NCBI RefSeq assembly: GCF_017813245.1
Contig: NZ_JAGIQL010000010.1
Span: 1-64,000 of the forward strand
Length of the DNA: 64,000 nucleotides
Reading direction: 5' to 3'
From: Streptomyces montanisoli
GTDB lineage: Bacteria; Actinomycetota; Actinomycetes; Streptomycetales; Streptomycetaceae
The position numbers and the translations under genes were made by a program. The notes beneath the pieces were generated by a model. That model worked only from the letters and a program-made list of their open reading frames with translations, had not been told where the DNA came from and searched no databases. Positions 59,627 to 64,000 of the stretch are shown one piece after another; the stretch's first letter is position 1; each line of letters starts with the position of its first letter.

Positions 59627-60654
59627 CACGGCCCGGACTCCCCCCGCACCCCTCGCGCGCGGACGGCCCCGGCCGGGGCCCGGGCCGTGTGCCGTTCCGT
59701 GTGGATCCGTACGTCGCCGCCCTGCTCGGGACGGTGCTGTGCGCCACGCTGTGGCCGGTGCGCGGCTCGTCGGCGACGGTGACGGGCGACGTGACGGACG
59801 TGGCCGTCGGCCTGGTCTTCTTCCTGTACGGCACGCGGCTGAGCACCGCCGAGGCGGTGGCCGGGCTGCGCCACTGGCGGCTGCACCTGGCCATCGTGGC
59901 GAGCACGTTCGTGTTGTTCCCGCTGGCAGGTGTGGCCGCGCGGCTGCTGGTGCCCACGGTGCTCGACCCGCACCTCTACACGGGGTTCCTCTTCCTCTGC
60001 CTGGTCCCCTCGACGGTGCAGTCGTCGATCGCGTTCACGTCGATCGCCGGCGGCAACGTCTCCGCGGCCGTGTGTGCCGGCACCTACTCCAGCCTCCTCG
60101 GGATGGTCGCCACCCCGGCGCTCGCGGCGCTGCTCCTGGGCGGCCAGGCGCCGTTCTCGCCGGGGCGGATCACCGGATTGTGCACGCAGATCGTCCTGCC
60201 GTTCCTGCTCGGCCAGTTCGCACGCGGCCGGATCGGAGCGGCCGTCGCCCGCCACAGACGGGCGCTGGGCCGCGTCGACCGCGGAGCCGTGCTCCTGGTC
60301 GTGTACAACGCGTTCAGCGCGGGCGTCGTGGGCGGGGTGTGGGAGCGGGTGCCGGTCACGCGGCTGCTGCTGCTCGCCGTCGTGGAGGCGTCGCTGCTGG
60401 CGGTCGCGCTCGGAGCGACGTCGGTGCTCGCGCGGGTACTCGGCTTCCCGCGCGAGGACCGGATCGCGGTCGTCTTCGCGGGCTCGAAGAAGAGCCTGGT
60501 CAACGGGGTTCCGATGGCCGCCGTGCTGTTCGGTCCGGGAGCAGGCCTTGCCGTGGTGCCGCTCATGATGTTCCACCAGATGCAGTTGGTGGTGTGCTCC
60601 GTCATCGCCGGACGGTGGGCGCGTACGGGCGCGAGGCGCCCCGGACGCTCGTGA
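59623..60654 (+). CDS. Bile acid:sodium symporter family (SBF-like) transporter
   Basis: 343 aa. The GTG start at 59623 overlaps the CoA transferase stop (GTGA). Ten helices; VGLVFFLYGTRLSTAEAVAGLRHWRLHLAIVASTFVLFPL and FLCLVPSTVQSSIAFTSIAGGNVSAAVCAGTYSSLLGM are the SBF-like (YfeH/PF13593) features. Such proteins carry organic anions or arsenite-like solutes. The coupling suggests it imports the acid that the CoA transferase activates. Confidence 0.88.
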   Translation: MTRPGLPPHPSRADGPGRGPGRVPFRVDPYVAALLGTVLCATLWPVRGSSATVTGDVTDVAVGLVFFLYGTRLSTAEAVAGLRHWRLHLAIVASTFVLFPLAGVAARLLVPTVLDPHLYTGFLFLCLVPSTVQSSIAFTSIAGGNVSAAVCAGTYSSLLGMVATPALAALLLGGQAPFSPGRITGLCTQIVLPFLLGQFARGRIGAAVARHRRALGRVDRGAVLLVVYNAFSAGVVGGVWERVPVTRLLLLAVVEASLLAVALGATSVLARVLGFPREDRIAVVFAGSKKSLVNGVPMAAVLFGPGAGLAVVPLMMFHQMQLVVCSVIAGRWARTGARRPGRS

Positions 60655-60663
60655 TCGATACAG

Positions 60664-61062
60664 CTAGCGGGCGAACCTCTCGATGGCCTCGGGGGTGACC
60701 GGGGTGAAGAGGTTGACGAGGTTGCCGTCGGGGTCGCGGAACAGCAGTGCGCGGTTTCCCCACGGCATCGTGGTGGGCTCCTTGACGAACTCCTCGACGT
60801 AGCCGGACAGGTCGCGGTGGGCGCTGTCCACGTCCTCGACGAAGAACTCGATGATGACGCTGCGGTTGGCCGCCGGTTCGGCGCTGTCCGGCGCGAACAT
60901 CGGGACGGTGCGGGTCGAGCCGATGGCGAGCGTGGCCGAGTCTGTGACGAGTTCGGCGAAGTCCTCGGTGTACCGGTTCGCCCGGACGCCGGTGACGCGC
61001 TCGTAGAAGTCGGCGAGGCGGGCGACGTCGGCGGTGATGATACGGGTCGATGCGAAGTGCAT
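60664..61062 (-). CDS. VOC superfamily (glyoxalase-like) protein
   Basis: 132 aa starting MHFASTRIITADVARLADFYERVTG, with GGAGGGG 4 bases before the ATG. The end LFRDPDGNLVNLFTPV and SVIIEFFVEDVDSAHRDLSG are standard VOC strands. Metal ligands of glyoxalase I are only partly present (H2, E73-type, no second clear Glu pair). Substrate unknown. It ends 9 bases from the convergent transporter stop. Confidence 0.85.
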   Translation of the reverse strand: MHFASTRIITADVARLADFYERVTGVRANRYTEDFAELVTDSATLAIGSTRTVPMFAPDSAEPAANRSVIIEFFVEDVDSAHRDLSGYVEEFVKEPTTMPWGNRALLFRDPDGNLVNLFTPVTPEAIERFAR

Positions 61063-61199
61063 GGGTCCCCTCCGTGCGTGTGAAGCGGTCGTGTGACCTC
61101 ACGCTACGACCGGTAGAGGACAGAATCCGCCCGGTATTGGGGGACGGATTTCCGCACCGTGCGGAGCGTGCCCGCACGGTGCGGGTGCGGTGCGCGGCG

Positions 61200-62630
61200 T
61201 CAGCCGCGGTACGCCTCGAGCAGGCGCAGCCAGACCTCGCTGATCGTCGGGTACGGCGGGACCGCGTGCCACAGGCGGTCGATCGGGACCTCGCCGGCCA
61301 CGGCGACGGCCGCCGACTGCAGCAGTTCGCCCGCTCCCGGGCCGGCGAACGTCATGCCCACCACGATCTCGCGGTCCAGGTCCACGATCATGCGCGCGCG
61401 GCCGGTGTACCCGTCGGCGTACAGCGCGGCGCCCGCGACCGCGCCCATGTCCTGGTCGACGGCCCGCACGCGCAGCCCGGCGCGCTCCGCCTGTTCCAGC
61501 GTGGGGCCGACCGAGGCGACCTCAGGGTCGGTGAAGACCACCTGCGTGACGGCGGCGTGGTCGGCGGTGGCCGCGTGCATGCCCCACCGGTCGGTCTCCA
61601 GCAGCGGGACGCCCTGCGCACGCGCCGCGATGGCGTCGCCGGCCACGCGCGCCTGGTACTTGCCCTGGTGGGTCAGGAGCGCCCGGTGGTTGATGTCGCC
61701 CACCGCGTACAGCCAGTCGTGCCCGTCGACGCGCAGGCTGTCGTCCACGTCCAGCCACTGCCCGGGCGTCAGCCCGACGGTCTCCAGGCCGATGTCCTCG
61801 CTGCGCGGGGCACGTCCGGTGGCGAAGAGGACCTCGTCCGCCTCGATGCGCTCGCCGGTCTCCAGGACCACGGTGACCGGGCCCTCGTCGCCGTCGCGTT
61901 CGACGGACGCGGCGGACGAGTTGGTCCGCACGACGGCCCCGGCCTCCGTGAGCGCGTCGGCGACGAGTTCGCCGGCGAACGGCTCCATGCCGGGCAGCGG
62001 CCTGCCGCCCCGGATCAGCAGCGTGACCTTCGAGCCGAGCGCCTGGTAGGCCGTGGCCATCTCGCTGCCGACGACGCCGGCGCCGACGACGACGAGGCGG
62101 TCAGGCACGCGGGGAGAGCTCGTCGCCTCCCGGCTCGTCCAGACGCCTGCGCCCGCGACGCCGGGCAGGCCGGGCACGGCGGCCCTGCTGCCGGTGCAGA
62201 CGGCCACGGCGTGGCGCGCGGTGAGGACGACCTCGCGGCCCTCGGGCGTGGTGACGCCGACCCGCTTCGTGCCCGCCAGCCTGCCGTGGCCGCGGTGGAG
62301 GTCGGCGCCGATGCCGTTCACCCACTCGACCTGGCCGTCGTCCTTCCAGTTCGAGGTGAACGCGTCACGGTTGGCCAGCACGGCGGGGACGTCGAGCGGC
62401 CCCTGCACGGCCGCCCGCAGCCCTGGCACCTTGCGCGCGTCGGCCCGTGCGATCACGGGCCTCAGCAGCGCCTTGCTCGGCATGCAGGCCCAGTACGAGC
62501 ACTCGCCGCCCACCAGTTCGCTCTCCACGATCGCCACGCTGAGACCGGCGGACCGCGCGCGGTCCGCCACGTTCTCCCCGACCGGTCCCGCACCCACCAC
62601 GACGACGTCGTACTCCATTGCTTCCGTCAT
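61200..62630 (-). CDS. Class I pyridine nucleotide-disulfide oxidoreductase
   Basis: 476 aa. FAD fold VVVVGAGPVGENVADRARSAG; redox disulfide GGECSYWACMPSK with the C-x4-C spacing of the family; NAD(P) site VVVGAGVVGSEMATAYQALGSKVTLL; second FAD motif WLYAVGDINHRALLTHQGKYQARV. The usual C-terminal His-Glu pair appears in AVPPYPTISEVW, with Pro/Tyr in place of the usual HxHPT. It may be a mercuric-reductase-like, dihydrolipoamide-dehydrogenase-like or soluble transhydrogenase-like enzyme. It is divergent from the thioredoxin gene (128-base gap), which fits a thiol-redox role. Confidence 0.85.
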   Translation of the reverse strand: MTEAMEYDVVVVGAGPVGENVADRARSAGLSVAIVESELVGGECSYWACMPSKALLRPVIARADARKVPGLRAAVQGPLDVPAVLANRDAFTSNWKDDGQVEWVNGIGADLHRGHGRLAGTKRVGVTTPEGREVVLTARHAVAVCTGSRAAVPGLPGVAGAGVWTSREATSSPRVPDRLVVVGAGVVGSEMATAYQALGSKVTLLIRGGRPLPGMEPFAGELVADALTEAGAVVRTNSSAASVERDGDEGPVTVVLETGERIEADEVLFATGRAPRSEDIGLETVGLTPGQWLDVDDSLRVDGHDWLYAVGDINHRALLTHQGKYQARVAGDAIAARAQGVPLLETDRWGMHAATADHAAVTQVVFTDPEVASVGPTLEQAERAGLRVRAVDQDMGAVAGAALYADGYTGRARMIVDLDREIVVGMTFAGPGAGELLQSAAVAVAGEVPIDRLWHAVPPYPTISEVWLRLLEAYRG

Positions 62631-62758
62631 GCGCTCAGTCTGCTGGGCGTACGGCTGCATGGCCAGACGATCAGGGGGAAGGGGCGGCAGGAATACGCCC
62701 TCGGCGCACACCGTTGTGCGAAGCGGCTGAACCGGAAACAGGAAGAGGTAATCAGGCC

Positions 62759-63145
62759 ATGGCCACGATGGAACTCACGAAGGAGAACTTCGACGAGACC
62801 GTGTCGGAGAACAACTTCCTCCTGATCGACTTCTGGGCTTCCTGGTGCGGTCCGTGCCGCCAGTTCGCACCGGTGTACGAGAAGGCCTCCGAGCGCCACG
62901 AGGACCTCGTCTTCGCGAAGGTCGACACGGAGGCCCAGCAGGAGCTCGCGGCCGCGTTCGACATCAGCTCCATCCCGACCCTGATGATCGTGCGCGACAA
63001 CGTCGCGGTCTTCGCACAGCCGGGTGCCCTGCCGGAGGCTGCGCTCGAGGACGTGATCGGCCAGGCCAGGGCGCTGGACATGGACGAGGTCCGCAAGTCC
63101 ATCGCCGAGGCGGAGGCCAAGGAGAAGACCGAGACCGCCGAGTGA
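62759..63145 (+). CDS. trxA: Thioredoxin
   Basis: 128 aa. Active site ASWCGPCRQFAPVYE (WCGPC at 29-33), cis-Pro in SSIPTLMIVRD. The fold is complete and a ~20-residue charged tail extends it (KSIAEAEAKEKTETAE). It reduces protein disulfides; MsrA in this window is one possible client. GAGGTAA lies 8 bases before the ATG. Confidence 0.93.
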   Translation: MATMELTKENFDETVSENNFLLIDFWASWCGPCRQFAPVYEKASERHEDLVFAKVDTEAQQELAAAFDISSIPTLMIVRDNVAVFAQPGALPEAALEDVIGQARALDMDEVRKSIAEAEAKEKTETAE

Positions 63146-63195
63146 TCGCCGCCTGAACCACGCACCGCCGCAGGGCGGTGGCCGCTTCGGGCATC

Positions 63196-63234
63196 AGCCC
63201 GGCCGCGCTCTCAGAAGGGATGCGCGGCCGGGCT
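63196..63234. terminator. Convergent hairpin overlapping the end of the aldehyde dehydrogenase gene
   Basis: Perfect 13-bp arms AGCCCGGCCGCGC (63196-63208) and GCGCGGCCGGGCT (63222-63234), followed on the plus strand by TTTC. The right arm lies in the last codons of the minus-strand gene. A smaller dyad (CACCGCC/GGCGGTG, 63163-63180) precedes it. Confidence 0.65.
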
Positions 63235-64000
63235 TTCGCGCACCGTGGTCCAGCGCAGCTCGGTGAACGCCTCCAGGTTGGCGTCCCCGCCGAAGCGCGC
63301 CCCCGTGCCCGAGGCGGCCACGCCGCCGAAGGGGGCCGTCGCCTCGTCGTTCACGGTCTGGTCGTTGATGTGGGCGATCCCGGTCGGGATCCGGTCGGCG
63401 AGCGCGAGGCCGCGCGCCGTGTCGCGGGTGACGACGCCGAGCGAGAGCCCGTACGCGGAGTCGGCGGCGAGCGCGGCCGCCTCGTCCAGGGTGGTGAACG
63501 GGCGCACGGGCGCGACGGGCCCGAACACCTCCTCGGCGTAGGCGGGCGTGCGGTCGCCGGCCCCGGCGATGACGGTGGGCCGGTAGAACAGCCCCTCGTA
63601 CGTGCCGCCCGTCACGAGGCGAGCGCCGTCGGCCGCGCTTGCCTCCACGAGGTCGTGCACCTTGCCGCGCTGGCCCGCGTCGATGAGCGGGCCCAGGTGG
63701 ACCTGGTCGCGGTACGGGTCGCCCACGGCGAGCGAGTCGGCCTTGGCCGCGAGCGCCTCGACGTAGGCGTCGTACAGCGAGGCGTGCACGAGGTGGCGGC
63801 CCGTCGTCATGCAGATCTGGCCCTGGTGGAAGTAGGAGCCCCAGCTGCCCTGGGCGACGGCCGCCTCGACGTCGGCGTCCTCGAGCACCACGAGCGCGGA
63901 GTTGCCACCCAGCTCCAGATGGGCGCGTTTGAGCAGCCGCCCCGCGCTCTCGCCGACGGCCCGTCCGGCTGCCGTGGAGCCCGTGAAGGACAGGACGGGC
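63211..64000 (-). CDS. Aldehyde dehydrogenase (benzaldehyde/vanillin dehydrogenase-like), 5' part beyond the window
   Basis: The last 263 residues are present. The catalytic segments are AHLELGGNSALVVLEDADVEAAVAQG (general-base Glu) and FHQGQICMTTGRHLVH with the nucleophilic Cys in GQICMTT. EEVFGPVAPVRPFTTLDEA and INDQTVNDEATAPFGGVAASGTGARFGG follow. The GQICMTT plus NDQTVNDE combination is characteristic of benzaldehyde/vanillin dehydrogenases in actinobacteria. The start lies beyond 64000. Confidence 0.88.
   Translation of the reverse strand, partial: PVLSFTGSTAAGRAVGESAGRLLKRAHLELGGNSALVVLEDADVEAAVAQGSWGSYFHQGQICMTTGRHLVHASLYDAYVEALAAKADSLAVGDPYRDQVHLGPLIDAGQRGKVHDLVEASAADGARLVTGGTYEGLFYRPTVIAGAGDRTPAYAEEVFGPVAPVRPFTTLDEAAALAADSAYGLSLGVVTRDTARGLALADRIPTGIAHINDQTVNDEATAPFGGVAASGTGARFGGDANLEAFTELRWTTVRESPAAHPF

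Overview
The window looks like a chromosomal piece of a Streptomyces (or a close streptomycete). The evidence is very high G+C, GTG and TTG starts behind AAGGAGG-type ribosome sites, Tat signals, a GH46 chitosanase, DUF4232, DUF5709 and SAV_915-type proteins, LuxR/LAL and HutC-type GntR regulators, and type III CoA transferase and VOC genes. Coding density is high. No gap between supported genes exceeds about 300 bases. I see no rRNA, tRNA, CRISPR array, transposase or integrase. The first ~132 bases are not genomic: they are a C-rich run followed by a degraded copy of the Illumina TruSeq P7 adapter, so the window begins at an assembly end that cuts an M56 peptidase gene.

Layout. 0.1-8.5 kb: a BlaI/M56 pair, DUF4287, cyclopropane synthase, chitosanase, small membrane, antitoxin-like and PPOX proteins. 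Then comes a compact RiPP locus: a 25-codon precursor ending AWYGWI at 6396-6473, a short cytochrome P450 and a small unknown gene. This closely resembles atropopeptide (tryptorubin-type) clusters and is the most interesting item here. 8.5-17 kb: a LigD-type polymerase and a minus-strand operon NDH-2, transketolase, succinate-semialdehyde dehydrogenase, phosphoketolase. 17-24.9 kb: DUF5709, an anti-sigma-like ATPase, VOC and PfpI proteins, a large LAL regulator, and a divergent secreted papain-like protease with an anchored partner. 25-30.3 kb: an NMT1/TauA-type ABC importer divergent from a CitA/CitB-type two-component system. 30.4-35.4 kb: an FMN hydroxy-acid oxidase, DUF4232 lipoprotein, Ser/Thr kinase divergent from an ECF sigma factor, MsrA. 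35.5-43.8 kb: an amino-sugar/ketose operon (SIS isomerase, BadF-type kinase, DMT exporter, class II aldolase) divergent from a GntR regulator, followed by a Tat-exported GH2 enzyme. 43.8-46.8 kb: ArsR-MFS pair and adenine deaminase.

46.9-58.2 kb holds what looks like a local BlaI regulon. A second BlaI/M56 pair sits among genes that carry 13-bp dyads of form CTAC-N5-GTAG in their promoters: a GT87-like mannosyltransferase, BlaI itself, a polyprenol-phosphate mannose synthase and a sensor kinase. Inside the same block lies an iron-uptake operon in which EfeU and EfeO are one polypeptide, followed by the Tat-exported DyP peroxidase EfeB, with an IdeR/DmdR-type iron box almost touching the start codon. 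58.3-64 kb: CoA transferase plus SBF-like transporter, VOC protein, pyridine-nucleotide-disulfide oxidoreductase, thioredoxin, and an aldehyde dehydrogenase cut by the window end.

All calls rest on reading translations, motifs and dyads by eye. No database search was run.
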